Positions 22,301 to 33,958 of a stretch of DNA of 64,000 nt are shown piece by piece. The position numbers and the translations under genes are program-made. The number at the start of each line of letters is the position of its first letter. The stretch's first letter is position 1. Origin of the DNA: Brassica napus. Its lineage: Eukaryota; Streptophyta; Magnoliopsida; Brassicales; Brassicaceae. The notes under the pieces are model-generated. The model did no database searches, was not told the origin of the DNA, and saw nothing but the letters and a program-made list of their open reading frames with translations. The stretch covers positions 1,116,001 to 1,180,000 of the forward strand of contig NC_063438.1 of assembly GCF_020379485.1 (NCBI RefSeq). The letters run 5' to 3'.

Positions 22301-23280
22301 GAATATCAATTTCATAGTGGTTAGCCCACCAATTTAAGAAGTATTATGAAGTTTTACTAAATTAATTGACAAAAAAATAAAACGATGCCCATGTACTATG
22401 AAAGAGAGTTTAATATACATTAATATAAATATAAAATGTGTTTAGAAATTTTAAAACAACACTAAAGATCATTGGCTTCAGTATATAGAACATTTACCAA
22501 AAAACTCAATATTTTTGTAGGGGTTAGTTAACACATATATTTGAGAAAAAGTCAAAACTATTGAAATACTGTTTTAATGCATAGTTGCATCTTTCACTAA
22601 CATATGATGACAATCAAAGATGTTTGGAATTTTTTTTGTCTTTGTTTCTTTAGAAAGTATCGATTTTATAGTGGATAGTCCACCAATTTATGAAGAATTA
22701 TGAAGTTTTGCTAAATTAATTGACAAAAAATTAAAACGATGCCCATGTACCATTAAAGAGAATTTAATATACATTAATATAAATGTAAAATGTGTTTAGA
22801 AATTTTAAAACAACACTAAAGATCATACACTTCAGTATATAGAACATTTGCCGAATCTCTAGAAAATATTGATTTTATAGTGGTTAGTCCACCAATTTAA
22901 GAAGAATTATGAAGTTTTACTAACTTAATTGAACAAAAATTAAAACGATGTTCATGTATCATGAAATAGAGTTTAATATACATTAATAAGAATATAGAAT
23001 GTGTTTAAAATTTTGAAAACAACCCTAAAGATCATAACCTTAGTATATAGACAATTTACTGAAAAATTCAATATTTTCGTTGGGGTTAACACATAGATTT
23101 AAAAAAATTTCAAAAATATTGTTTTAATATATAATTGCATTCTTTACTAACATATGATGAAGGTCAAAGATGTTTGGAATTTTTTCGTATCCGTTTCTCT
23201 AGAAAATATTGATTTTATAGTGGTTAGTCCACCATAGTATACAGAGTATTTACCGAAAAAATCAAACTTTTTCGCAGTCG
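19316..23280 (+). repeat. Tandem array of about 350-bp satellite-like repeats (array 1)
   Basis: The anchor word GTCCACCAATTTA recurs near 20922, 21273, 21620, 21973, 22324 and 22678, a spacing of 347-354 bp. Shortened units follow (22887, 23227) and a diverged unit opens the array (about 19412). Each unit holds recognisable words such as GTTTTACTAAATTAATTGA, TTTACCGAAAAACTCAATA and TTGCATCTTTCACTAACATA. There is no coding capacity. The array is interrupted by a solo LTR at 19721-20921 and is bordered on both sides by MRPL46 fragments. The same family, inverted, makes up 58375-62523. Confidence 0.9.
19721..20921 (+). mobile_element. Solo LTR, Gypsy-like, nested in array 1
   Basis: A 1,201-bp block starts TGATATATGG and ends CGTAATATCA (TG...CA). 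The 5-bp target duplication GTCCA flanks it at 19716-19720 and 20922-20926. It splits a satellite unit exactly at the GTCCACCAATTTA word. Its 3' part (GGATTCGATCCTAAAGTGC, GTGGTAGTGTGCAC) resembles plant Gypsy LTRs. No internal region or second LTR is present, so it arose by LTR-LTR recombination. The 176-codon ORF inside it is not a gene. Strand is inferred from that 3'-end resemblance. Confidence 0.85.
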
Positions 23281-23700
23281 ATAGATTTGAAGTTTCAAGT
23301 CTAAGAGCTACCGATTCATGGCCATGTAGAACTTTTCTCTAGGATATTAACCGCTGCTACTTAAGCCCTTGGATTTTTCTCCAATTTTGTTTGGAAAGCG
23401 TTCTTCAGGTCTTGTTTTATCTAAACTTCCTTGGCAGGTGCTTGGACGGCCACTTTAACGTCAACAAAAATTTACCACCTCACACGTTATACACCATGTG
23501 TTGTATCAGTTGACGTTTTGTGTTAGAGGGGGATAAACCATCCCATCTTGCGAAGAGTTGGCTCAGAATCATACACTTTTTCAGGGAAATGGCAGATAGG
23601 TTTGTCGCTAGTAGCTCCAAATGGTTTGCCTAAGATGAGAAGATACTTTTTTTTGTCAAGAGCTCTATATAACGACCTATAATATTGCAGCAATTTTAAA
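23281..23700 (-). pseudogene. MRPL46 (DECOY-like) fragment, right copy, and unassigned flank
   Basis: On the minus strand about 23540-23660 encodes RALDKKKYLLILGKPFGATS, then DKPICHFPEKVYDSEPTLRK. This is the same exon as the damaged one at 19202-19315, but in frame and reaching further upstream. The two C-terminal exons of the left copy are missing: the exon is joined almost directly to sequence like the left copy's 3' flank (about 23450-23520). 23281-23440 is unassigned. This is a second, independently deleted relic of the same gene. Confidence 0.7.
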
Positions 23701-23836
23701 AGAGTAAAAGTAATCGATCATCACACAAGTCCATGTCGTTTCTAAAGGCGTGGACAACCTACTTCCTATCGCTATTCTTGGTTAACAGAACCGGAATCCA
23801 GTTTACTGTGATAAAATACGAAATTAAAAAATTATG

Positions 23837-23909
23837 CTCCGTCGCCGGGACTCGAACCCGGGTCTCTCGGGTGAGAGCCGAGTATCCTAACCAGCTAGAC
23901 TACGACGGA
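23837..23909 (-). tRNA. tRNA-Glu (CTC)
   Basis: A 73-nt minus-strand tRNA. The acceptor stem TCCGTCG pairs with CGACGGA. The D-arm is AGTCTAGCTGGTTAGGATA, the anticodon loop CTCTCAC has anticodon CTC, and the T-arm is GGGTTCGAGTCCC with a G discriminator. No intron and no CCA encoded. Every stem pairs, so it is likely functional. It lies between the repeat array and the NOP53 gene. Confidence 0.95.
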
Positions 23910-24608
23910 CCTTGTTTGACTTGCAAAAGACGTTATACAGATCCTAAACCAACAATCAGGTTATTCCAAAGTGTTGCGAGCGGTATGCTATAACATAGGA
24001 GAAGTGATCAACATAGCCTTGATGGATTAGAAAGAAGAAGTCTCTAAGAACTTGTTTCCATGTACAAGATCACAACAAGCGTCTATACTCTCTAGTAGAA
24101 TTTAAACATTACATATTTTATTGGGTCTAAAACTACTAAAAGTCGCATGAAAAAACCTTCAAGTTATAAAACTTCAAGATTTATACTTCATATTAGACCT
24201 TGAAACTAAGAAGAATTTTAACAAAAACTTTGATACGAAGGTTTCTTCTCATTGAACTATCTGATTCATTGTAAGATGTGTGTACAAATAAATGGTGCTT
24301 ACATTGATCCTACGTTTGATGGAACATGCCACATACCCAAGTAAATCTATTAAAGTTGCAGATAGATCAAGTTATAATGCTATGAATCAAATATATATAG
24401 AGAGAGATTTAAGATTAGAAGTAATGAAACTGGTAGCAACATCTTTTGTTTTTTCCTCACAAACTCAAAACTGATAACATTAAAACCAACTTAATGTTTA
24501 AACATATATAAAAGTCGTCGGCTGTGACAGAATCAGCTGCTATTACTAGTTCCTGCACAAATAATTGATCATAGTAAGAAATCTACATTAAGTAACCTAC
24601 TTTGTTCA
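23910..24608. other. Intergenic, tRNA to NOP53 3' flank
   Basis: AT-rich spacer. The 60-codon frame at 24292-24474 is not gene-like. Nothing else seen. Confidence 0.4.
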
Positions 24609-26370
24609 CTAGTCATTCACTGTTAGCGCTTTATACCTTCTAATGTTCTTTGACGGCACAAGTATTCCTCGCTTCTCCAAGCTCTTGAACCGATCTCTTG
24701 CAAGCGTGCAGCATGCCTTCAGCTTACGTAGTGAACCGGTCATCTCTTCTGTTAAGAGGACTTGCACAGGAGGAGCCTCATACTTATGTTTTCCCAAACG
24801 AGGAGGACGTATCTTGAGCACTTCCTCCTTAGCGATCTTCTTTCGTATGAGTTTGTTCTGTTTTTCCTTATCATCTTTGGCTATCTCTTTCAAGATCTTA
24901 GGCAAGCTACGAGAAAGAAAGAATGCACCCAAGAACATTAGTTAAGAACATGCATTTACCGTGAATCAATACACTAAAAAAAAACCACAAACTTACCTAT
25001 CAATTTCCTTCGATAACTTCTCTTTCAACTTTTCCTTTGTCTCCATCTTCCGCAACGCCTTTTGTCTAGATCGCTTATTCAACACCACGCGTGTTACCCT
25101 CTTCGTTGTTCTTGCGAGTCTGCAGTAGAAAAGATTCCAAAAAACATCAAAATCCAACTCTTTATTACAGTATATGTTGTCTGGAAACATACAGAGAGCT
25201 TACTTCTTATTCCCAGCCTCAGAACTTTCATTCTCAGCGTCTGCTTCCTCTTCACCTTCACTACCGTTATCCACACCAAGAAAGTACGCACTCTTCCCAT
25301 TAATTATTCTATTGCACACACTCAAAAGACCCGCCTCGTCTTCAATGTTGGCCTCTCCATCAATAGTCAAAGGAACAGGCTCAGGCCCTAACTCAGCTTT
25401 GTAAACTTTCTGCATTTCTTGAGCAACTGCTTCAGCCAACATATCCTATAAACATGTGAGAAGTCAATGCAAAATATTCAACTAGCGACTTAATCTATAG
25501 TAAAGACTTTTGTACCTCATGACTTTCAGCTGTAGGGTTGTATGAGCATCCTGCAGGATCAACCTCTACTGCTGGAATAGTCGAAGTCATTTTCCAAATC
25601 TGTACAAACAAGAAAAAGAGTTCAATCTCAAAACCAAATCACTTCTCCAATACAAGAACAAGGATAAGAGATATTACCTTTCTAGGATTCTTCTCATGTT
25701 CTCCTGTTACCAAACAAAATGTTAAATCTTAACATCTCTATACCGGTTTTAAAAAAAACGATTAATTACATTAAACATTACCGTTATTATCATCATCATC
25801 ATCACCCCACAAGTCCGTCATTACAGAACCGTCATCAACGTTCTGCAGACAAGTAAGAATCATTTTGAATATAAGCTCCCAGGAAAAAAAAGGACAATAC
25901 AGCTTCAGTTCAGATCTATAAAGGTCACACCTTTTGAGCTTGTTTAAGTGTTTTGCTTTCCACAACGTTTGTGTTCTTCTTACTAATCTTCGACTTGGGT
26001 TTCGAAGACGACACGACCTGGACAAAAGGGTTCTTCTTTAAAACGCTGTCGCACCGGAGAACCTTCTCTCTGTGTTTCTCAATCTTCCATTTCACCGGAA
26101 TGTCTGATATTAAAAAAAAAAAAAAACCATAATAAAAATTAAAACTTTCGTGAAGATTCTAACGACCCATCAAATTTTATCAAGCGGGTAAGAGGGAGAA
26201 CCATGAGATTTGTCGACGTGGAAGAGATCCTCGCTTGGAGCGGCGGAGAGGTTGCCACCGGAGAGAGCGTCTTTGGTTGATTTCTCGAAGAAGTCTTCGA
26301 TGTCCTCGGTGCTTATGTTAGCTCTCCATGCTTTTTTGCCTTTCCTTGAACTCTTTGACCTGTTACCCAT
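24609..26370 (-). CDS. SMO4: NOP53 / GLTSCR2-family ribosome biogenesis factor
   Basis: Nucleolar protein for 60S maturation. In yeast, Nop53 recruits the exosome helicase Mtr4 for 5.8S/ITS2 processing, and the Arabidopsis homologue SMALL ORGAN 4 (At2g40430, from memory) controls organ size. Eight exons: 26202-26370, 25931-26103, 25782-25842, 25678-25703, 25516-25599, 25204-25445, 24997-25119, 24609-24906. Total 1,176 nt, in frame, 391 aa. The N-terminus is basic (GNRSKSSRKGKKAWR). An Asp-rich patch (WGDDDDDNN) lies in exon 3, whose 26-nt neighbour exon 4 is very short. An acidic region (exon 6) and a Lys/Arg-rich coiled coil (exons 7-8) follow. The conserved C-terminus has RPPRLGKHKY then SLRKLK. 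It begins the At2g40 block. Confidence 0.9.
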
Positions 26371-26489
26371 CTCGCTATCCCTCTCCGGCGCTCTCTCGCG
26401 GCGGCGCGGAGTTTGGTTCAGTAACGAAAGAGAAGAGAGAAAGGTATGTGTTTGAAGAAGAGGACACTAAGGGTAAGGCTTTAGAAAGA

Positions 26490-26530
26490 AACATAATGGG
26501 CCTTAAGTGGCTCTAATGGGCCCATCGTTT
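26490..26530 (-). promoter_or_regulatory. Paired site II elements upstream of NOP53
   Basis: Two TGGGCC words 20-odd bases apart (about 26497-26502 and 26517-26522), 125-155 bp upstream of the NOP53 ATG. Site II elements recognised by TCP factors are common in promoters of plant ribosome-biogenesis genes, which fits the gene's role. Confidence 0.5.
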
Positions 26531-27719
26531 GATTTTGATTCTAATGTGTTCTCTATTTAAAACCTTTCATTCATAATGATTTTTTTTGTTTTGGGGGGAA
26601 AGATTCATAACAATAAATATAGAATACCACACAAAATTAGTCATAATTTTTTTATTTTTCTGATACGTAAATCAAGTGATTTACTAGTATATACATTGTC
26701 TGAAATCATATTTACCATATGTCCCAAATATATAGCCTATATAACTTGACTGGAACTTCAGCTTTTGTTTAGAAAGTCCCTTTGTATTCTTATTTCTGTG
26801 AAGTCTTCATCCGTAGCTAGTATTTGTCTACTCCTGTTATAGATTAAACAAATGTTCTCCCTCCCATTTTCGTGGGATTCCAGCAAGTAAATTATGTGAA
26901 AAAAAACTTAATTATAATGAGTTCATAAGTCTACAACTAGACATGCAAACGTAATAAATTATGTGAAAATTAGCTTAATTAGTTTATAAGCCTACAACTA
27001 GACATGCAAACGTCACGTCGTCACGCATATATGTAAAAACATGTGTACGTAGTCGTAATTAATTGAATATTAGAAGCGTATTTTGTTTCTACAGTATTCT
27101 GATGTATAAACATGAGGATGTAAATGATTGAGCAATTTCTATTATTTGATCAGATACTATACTTTTTTTTTTGTTACTGATCGGATACTATACAAATCGA
27201 AAATAAAAGATATTTTAAAATAATAAAATGAGTGATGTTTGATAGCACAAAGCCGCCCCCGTGACCTAATTCCCATTTGATTCTTTTGTCACATTCAAGA
27301 GGAGAGTGGGGTAGATCAAATTGCTAAACCCTGACTACAACATATTATTGTAAATTCTTCTTAACATATGTTCAATATTATTTTGTCTTTTTGGTCTCTT
27401 CTAAATCCCACGTATGGTCCATCCAATGTGTTTATATCTTGGAGTTTAATTAATGAGTCGTCCTTAACATTGATGTGCCAACATGAAGAAGAAACTACAA
27501 CGATATACTATAATTATTTTGTCAACTAATTAGATTTCATAAAATTATTTTATCAATTTACTTACATAAAAAGATGTTATATGCCTTCCATTTGTTTCAT
27601 TAGTATATTAAACGTGTGGTAATAATCAGCCAATTAATATGTTTTACAAAAAGGTTAATACAGTGATTTTACACCCAAAAATATATACAGTGATGTTAAC
27701 ACACCCGATCAAGTGAAGA
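26531..27719. other. Intergenic AT-rich sequence
   Basis: No ORF with gene character. A short local duplication is visible at 26880-27010 (AAATTATGTGAAAA and CTACAACTAGACATGCAAACG each occur twice). Confidence 0.4.
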
Positions 27720-27901
27720 CACTACAAAAAAAAAATTATTTAGCATCATCTATTTTATATTTTGTATTACTATAAATGATGTAAATTTTTTTTGCATCAC
27801 TTATATGAATGACTTTGAAAATGGTGATGCAAATAATTTGCATCATATTAAATTGATGCCAAATAATTTAATAAAACATCAACATCTTATAAATGATGCT
27901 A

Positions 27902-27936
<35 letters not shown>

Positions 27937-28018
27937 ATTTATAAATACATGATTTAAAATAGAGTCACTTAATTTGTGATTTAAATTAAGTGATACAATT
28001 CACTTCATTTTTGTAGTG
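27720..28018. mobile_element. CACTA-type MITE
   Basis: A 299-bp element begins CACTACAAAAA and ends TTTTTGTAGTG, perfect terminal inverted repeats of the CACTA (En/Spm) class. The 3-bp target duplication AGA is at 27717-27719 and 28019-28021. The inside is AT-rich with repeated GATGC/GCATC subterminal words and an (AT)n run at 27909-27932. No coding capacity. Confidence 0.9.
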
Positions 28019-29845
28019 AGATTATTGAAGTTATTTAGAGGACTGACAAATGATATTAATTTTGGATATATACTAATTACAGTTTTTTAAGTTATATTAT
28101 TTTAAAAAAGTTCCCCAGATATAAAAGTTGTATTTTAGTGAATTTTTATTTTTCAATAAGAAATATTAATTAACTAATGGTATAAACAACAGCTTTAGGA
28201 AATTTATGTAATAACATATATATAGTTAATTTGATCCAACATTTTAACATTTTATCAAGACTTTTGTTTTGGTATGCAGTATTAATGGTTCTAAGACTAG
28301 TACATCTGTATTATTCAAAATTTTAATGTTCTTGTAAGAAAAATATTTATATGAAAGTGCTATTGTAAAAATTGATATGAAAACATGTGACTGAACAAAT
28401 CTTTTAATATTAAGATGATGTGAAAACATGTGAATGGATCAAATTAGTATGATGTAGAAACATGTGACTCTATCATACTAATTTGAATGATTTATAGTAT
28501 TAATTGAGATTTGAATGAAAGAAGGATAGCTTACCAAATGTGTGATGATTTAGTGGCAATGTCAAAATGTTGATTTGTGTACTCTTAGTTAAAACTCTTT
28601 TTAGTATTGTCTGTACAGAATTTTTTTAAAGAAAATTAGAATATCTAAACATTGATTATGAATATTAGGGATATTTAATAGTCTGAATACTAAAAAGGTT
28701 ATACGATGTATGTCTAGAATTCTCATCTACAAAATGATAAAACGTTTGCTGGAAATAAGAAGTATCCAACTAAGATTATAACAATTAAACGAATACAATT
28801 GTTTTCAGTTTTTCTATGAAGGGGATAACCAATCTAAACTCTAGAGTCTAGATTATTGTGTAGTTATGTTAGACTTAGTTGTATGATGTATTTGACTATT
28901 AAATCTATACTTGTAAAATGCTAACATTTCTGGTAATTCATTTAAATAGAAAGCCTTTTTCAAAAAAAACAATAAACAATTCTGGTAATTATGTTAAATT
29001 ACCAAAAGTCTCAAATCTCAATTAAATCTTGATATTTATGTTGATGACAAAAAAAAGTCTTGATATTATGGTGATATAAAATATTTGATGCATATGCATC
29101 CTTCTCATTACAAAAATATCGTCAAATTGATTTAAAAATTAATAGAGTATACTCTTTGCTTGTGTTTATAATAGTAAGTAATACGTAATATCTCATAGTG
29201 GTGGTTCATAAATCGAACGTATAAATTTACAAGTACAATCAGAATCATTTTCCTAATACGTAGGAAACCAAACCAATGATCGTTTTCCGAGTGGAACATT
29301 AATCTATGAATATGGATCTCGTTATATTTTTTTTTGCTTATATCATAATTTTAAGGGCATATCGTAGAAACAAATTGATACTAAAATCAATAGTTCGGGC
29401 AAGGAAATATTGATTCATATGGGGGAGAAGACAAAAGAGGTATAGCTGTCACGAACACGAGACTCTTTTACATAAACTAATAGATAATATGGAATAGGAA
29501 AAAAAATATTTTACTTGTCTTGCTAAGATGATCATTTCTAAGCCAAAAACTTTTCGAAGTGAATCGATGACAAGGTAACTCTTTGTAGCCATTAGAATTC
29601 AGATGTAGATAGCGACCCTCTATATTATATAAGAAACAAATGTAATCTCACACATATTTTAATTTCAAATCGGTATTTTCTATAACAAGAAAACCAATAG
29701 CATCACGATTGTAGATAATACTTACTTGATATCTACAGTGTTAATACCAAAAAGAAAGTTATACAGTATACATAATTTATAGCATAGTCTTGATTGTGTT
29801 GCATGATTTTACCTTGAAATATATTTTTATGTAATATTTTTTCTG
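28019..29845. other. Intergenic AT-rich sequence with a perfect hairpin
   Basis: No gene-like ORF. 28439-28453 and 28472-28486 are perfect 15-bp inverted arms (TCAAATTAGTATGAT) around an 18-nt spacer. The phrase ATGTGAAAACATGTGA repeats nearby (28370-28435). AATAGAAAGCCTTTTTCAA at about 28945 recurs at about 30034. Confidence 0.4.
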
Positions 29846-30019
29846 TTTTTTTTGATAATCCATGTAATCCAGACATTCCAGAAAGTATCCGACTAGCGTC
29901 TAAGTACACCTCCGCAGAAAGTATCCTGGATGACCGTCTTTTTCACTTCAGCGGGATTCGAATCTGGGTCCGTATTGGAGCCAAAGCTCCTCCAAGACCA
30001 CTGAGCCGTCCTCGATTGG
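29846..30019 (-). mobile_element. SINE with tRNA-like head
   Basis: On the minus strand the 5' head has RNA polymerase III box A (GGCTCAGTGGTC) and box B (GATTCGAATCCCG) about 40 bp apart. A body of roughly 100 bp ending GGATTATC is followed by an A-rich tail. TTTTTTCTG flanks it at 29837-29845 and 30020-30028, a plausible target duplication. This is the standard structure of a Brassicaceae SB-type SINE. Confidence 0.8.
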
Positions 30020-31550
30020 TTTTTTCTGCTATTTTAATAGAAAGCCTTTTTCAATATATAGACATATACCTTTTCTAAGGGTATTCATAGTAATATCTTA
30101 CAAAGAAAATTATATGGTTAACAATTTTAAATATTTTCTTAACAATGAAATGTTATCTACTGACTTCATAAATAATAATATTATAAGATACTATAATATA
30201 AATCTCATATGCGGAGGAATATTGCTCCTTAGATACATTTGAGTACTGAACTTTATTATTCGATATTAATTCGTAAGTAAATATTTTCAACAGTATATCT
30301 AACCAAAGACATGGGTCTTGGCGTAGACGAGAGGTGCAGAAAATCAAGGGTGCATTTTGCTTGAAACCCTAAATTAAAGAAAAGAAACATATAGTGTAGA
30401 GAAGGAAGAAGAGGAGAGAGAAAAGTTCAATGTCTACATAAGCTACAGACTTGAGAGAGAAGGGTTTGATGAAGCAACGGGACTTGTGTGTAGAGTGTTG
30501 TTTTGTTGTGATGATTAATTGGCACACATGTGAATTGGTGGGTACGTTTGTTTGTCCGTCTCCTATATAGACAATTTTCTACATCCCTATATCAATGCTA
30601 ATCTATCCAAACTTATGTACTTGTATCTAAACGCTTACATATATGCAAAACTTAGTATATACACATTAGTGTGTAGAGCATATTGATCTAACGTAAAAGA
30701 TGCGTTTTTAATCTTGAGATTGATCCACGATCCATCAAATCATTCTGTACGTAACGGGAATGCAAACTGTTAGGCATCAAACTATAAATGATAAGTGTTT
30801 TGAAAGACGTGACTTTACATTGGTGTTTGTTCATAAATGTGATCTATATATGCATAGATGCACATTTAAAGATATATATATATATATATATATATTAAAA
30901 AGAGAGATGTTATACGTACGTAGTATATACGGCATGCATATACAAAGACGTATACATAGCTATAGAGGAAGAATTAACATGATAGAGAGGACAAGGAGAG
31001 AGGAGATATATACGTGTGGGTTTGTGTTCATAAAGATCCCCGTGAGGCATGTTTGGAGGCATTCCAAAATCACAACTAACATTCTTTTGTTTGCTTTTAT
31101 CCTCTCCTTCACTTCTTTCGATGCTCCCAAACTTTTATTTTCTTAAAAGAAAAATTGATTTCACAATACTAGTTCCTCCCCCATATATCACGAGCTCATC
31201 ATTCCCTTTCTTGCCATTTTTTTTTTACTTTCATTCTCTCTTCAAGTATCCTATTAACATTATTCAGACTAGTGCATAGATATATAACGAGAATCTAGTC
31301 AACCCAGGTTGAAATGATTTTGTTGTTGCAATGATCATAACGAACTGGATGTAATGGTACTTGGCACTTGCATCTCTATAATTCGCGATTGAATAGAAAT
31401 TGCATCCACAAGTGAGAGATGCTGATGTCTTTTTGCCAATTTAATTTGATGTCCCAAAGGAGAGGTGAATGCATTTATTTTGATTTATAATTTGTAGCTG
31501 AATGATTAGCCAAAAAATATATATACGTGATAAAGTCCAATTTTATATCA
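30020..31550. other. Intergenic AT-rich sequence
   Basis: No gene I can support. An (AT)n microsatellite sits at about 30871-30894, inside the chance ORF 30760-31146. The ORF at 31049-31279 is low-complexity. Confidence 0.4.
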
Positions 31551-33237
31551 TCTATATTATTAAAACTGAAGTACACTTTAGTAATGTTTGGAAACATGAA
31601 TAGTACTATAACTGAAAATTGTTTGGAAACGAAGATAGCAGTACTACATTAATTGTATTTCCATATTTCACTCATATTAATTATATTGTCTTAACAATAT
31701 TTTACATCATTAATTATATTACCATAATAATAATAGTGTGGATTTTATTTAGTAGTTAATCAATATTAGTTTTGTGTCAATTATAAAATCAAAAAAGTAA
31801 AATAACTGAGTTTTGCATAAGGTTAAGCGTTTGTTTTAATTTGTTTTACTATAACATTTTTTTTTCAATCAGTGGAAAATTACGTAGCCAAAAACATAAT
31901 TCAAAAACATGTTTAGTGAATAAAATCATAACTTAAATCAAAATAATAAAAATGAATTACATTCATTGTCACTTAATTTTTCACTCAATATAATTGCTTA
32001 CTAAATAAGAAAAACTCTTTCAGTTTCACTTAATTTAGCAAAACACATAAAAAAATATCATTTATATTAGTTTATAAAATCAGTTAGGCATGAACACTAA
32101 ATATCCACTTAGGTACGAGTCGTTCCTTTCGGGTATCGTTTTATTTTGTTTTAAAATTACTCACTCCTTGAATATTATAAATTTATGTGTAGATTTTGAG
32201 TTGAATTTTTTTGAGTCTGGATGAGTTTGGTTCTGATGTATATGACCCTAAAATATCTAAATAACCAATGTATTTGAAACGGGTTTGGATATTTGTACCA
32301 AAAATAACCATATTATCTGATTCGATCTGGATCTTTTGAATACAATTAGTTATATTACGACATATCTAAAATATAAAACACTAATTATGAAAAACAAATA
32401 TTAATGTATAAAAATATAAGTATAGTTTTATTTTAGTAATTTCATTAATTATATTACTTTAACAATATATCACATCATTAATTATATTTACCGTAAAAGT
32501 AATAATGTAGATTTTTATTTATTAGTTAATCAATATTAACTTTGTGCAATTATAAAAAAATAAAAATGTAAGATAACCGAGTTTTGCATATGGTTAATAG
32601 TTTGGTTTAATATGTTTTACTAAAACTTTCTTTTGTCTTAGTTCCAATTGGTGAAAAATTACATAGCAAAACACATAATTCAAAGGCATAGTTTATATGA
32701 ACAAGTTAATAATTTAAATCAAAATAATTAAAAAGTATTACATTTATTATCACTTAATGTTTCACTTCATATAACTATTTTATTAAATAAAAAATTCTTT
32801 CTATTTTTCTTATTTTTGCCAAATATATAGAAAGAGTTTTCTTTTTAATCTATTTGCAAAATCAGTTAAGTATGGACATTCGGATACTCATTGAGGTACA
32901 AGTTGTTTCTTTCGGGATTAATTTTTTTGGATTTTTAAATTAGGCGCCACTTGGATATTATAAATTTATGTATGATGCTTGAGTTGGATCCTCTCGGGTC
33001 TGAATGATTTTGATTTTGATGTGTAGAAATATAAAAATATTTAATTAACCAATGTATCTGAAAAGAGTGTATATTTGTACCAAAAATAATCTTATTACCC
33101 GATTCAATCCAAATATTTTGAATACAATTAGTTATACGACGACACATCTTAAATATATAACACTAATGATAAAATAACAAATAATTTATAAAACCGTAAA
33201 AATTAACACCCGCACGGGCGTGCGGGTCAATCTCTAG
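31551..33237 (+). mobile_element. Non-autonomous Helitron
   Basis: The 5' end is A|TCTATATTATTAAAACTGA, matching Arabidopsis/Brassica Helitron 5' ends. The 3' end has the palindrome CCCGCACgggcGTGCGGG (33209-33226), then TCAATCT and CTAG|T, the CTRR end inserted before T. No target duplication and no Rep/helicase coding. Two similar internal blocks (about 31730-32350 and 32500-33170) show an internal duplication of about 775 bp. Confidence 0.88.
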
Positions 33238-33958
33238 TTACTTATTACACGGATTGGAATAATATATCATATCATTAAGTATATAAATGGAGTTTTGTAA
33301 TTATATATCTTTATCGGTTTCCAAAATTTCAAAGCTGGCTATAGTTGTAATCAATTATCGCGATTTTGCTTGGAGGTGTTAGAATAGTATGTAGACAAAG
33401 AAGAAGATAAAACACGTAAATAATCTTAAAAGTATATAATATAGATATATTGCAATGGTAACGTAATTTCACCACAGCGATATTTACCGCCAATAAGTAG
33501 TGTTACAATATTCACGTTGCTAGGTAAGGTACGGACACACATATATATATATATATATGTATTTACATGATCGTATAAATATATATTGTAAATAAAATAC
33601 TCATAATGCATATGTAAATTAATCAATATACGATATGTATTTATATAAGAAAAATAAAATAAAAAAATGGTCGAATATTAAATAGGATATCGTATATTGA
33701 GACATAGAGGCAAGCAAGTAATTCACGAGATACAAAACGGAGTTGTCCGTATATTATATTTTGTAGCGATCAAGAGAGACTAAGGCAGACATGTGAGAGA
33801 GGAAAGGATCCTATATACAAATTTAATCTAAGATCTCTGCTTCCTCCTCATATATATACTGCATATACACACATAGTTCCCCTATATCGAAGATAGTAGA
33901 AATCAACCAAGAAAGCTCAATACGAAAGGAAGAGGCTTATAATATCAAGCATAGAAGA
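33238..33958. promoter_or_regulatory. 5' flank of the bHLH-like ACT gene
   Basis: AT-rich with an (AT)n run at about 33540-33560. A TATATATA stretch near 33850 lies about 110 bp upstream of the ATG and could be the TATA box. The 1.7-kb Helitron ends 720 bp upstream of the start codon. Confidence 0.4.

Noticed and set aside
19316..23280. CRISPR-like or centromeric array
   Set aside because: Units of about 350 bp with no short-repeat/spacer pattern rule out CRISPR; the length does not fit the roughly 176-bp Brassica centromere satellite, and the setting is genic.
23733..23993. 86-codon plus-strand ORF
   Set aside because: It is the complement of the tRNA-Glu gene and its flank.
29930..30019. 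tRNA-like sequence as a real tRNA gene
   Set aside because: Box A and B are present but the arms do not pair as a tRNA; a body and A-tail with flanking repeats make it a SINE. The same applies to 39375-39463.
30760..31279. ORFs of 128 and 76 codons
   Set aside because: They run through an (AT)n microsatellite and low-complexity sequence; no support.
31551..33237. LTR element or gene in this AT-rich interval
   Set aside because: TC start, subterminal hairpin and CTAG|T end without a target duplication fit a Helitron.
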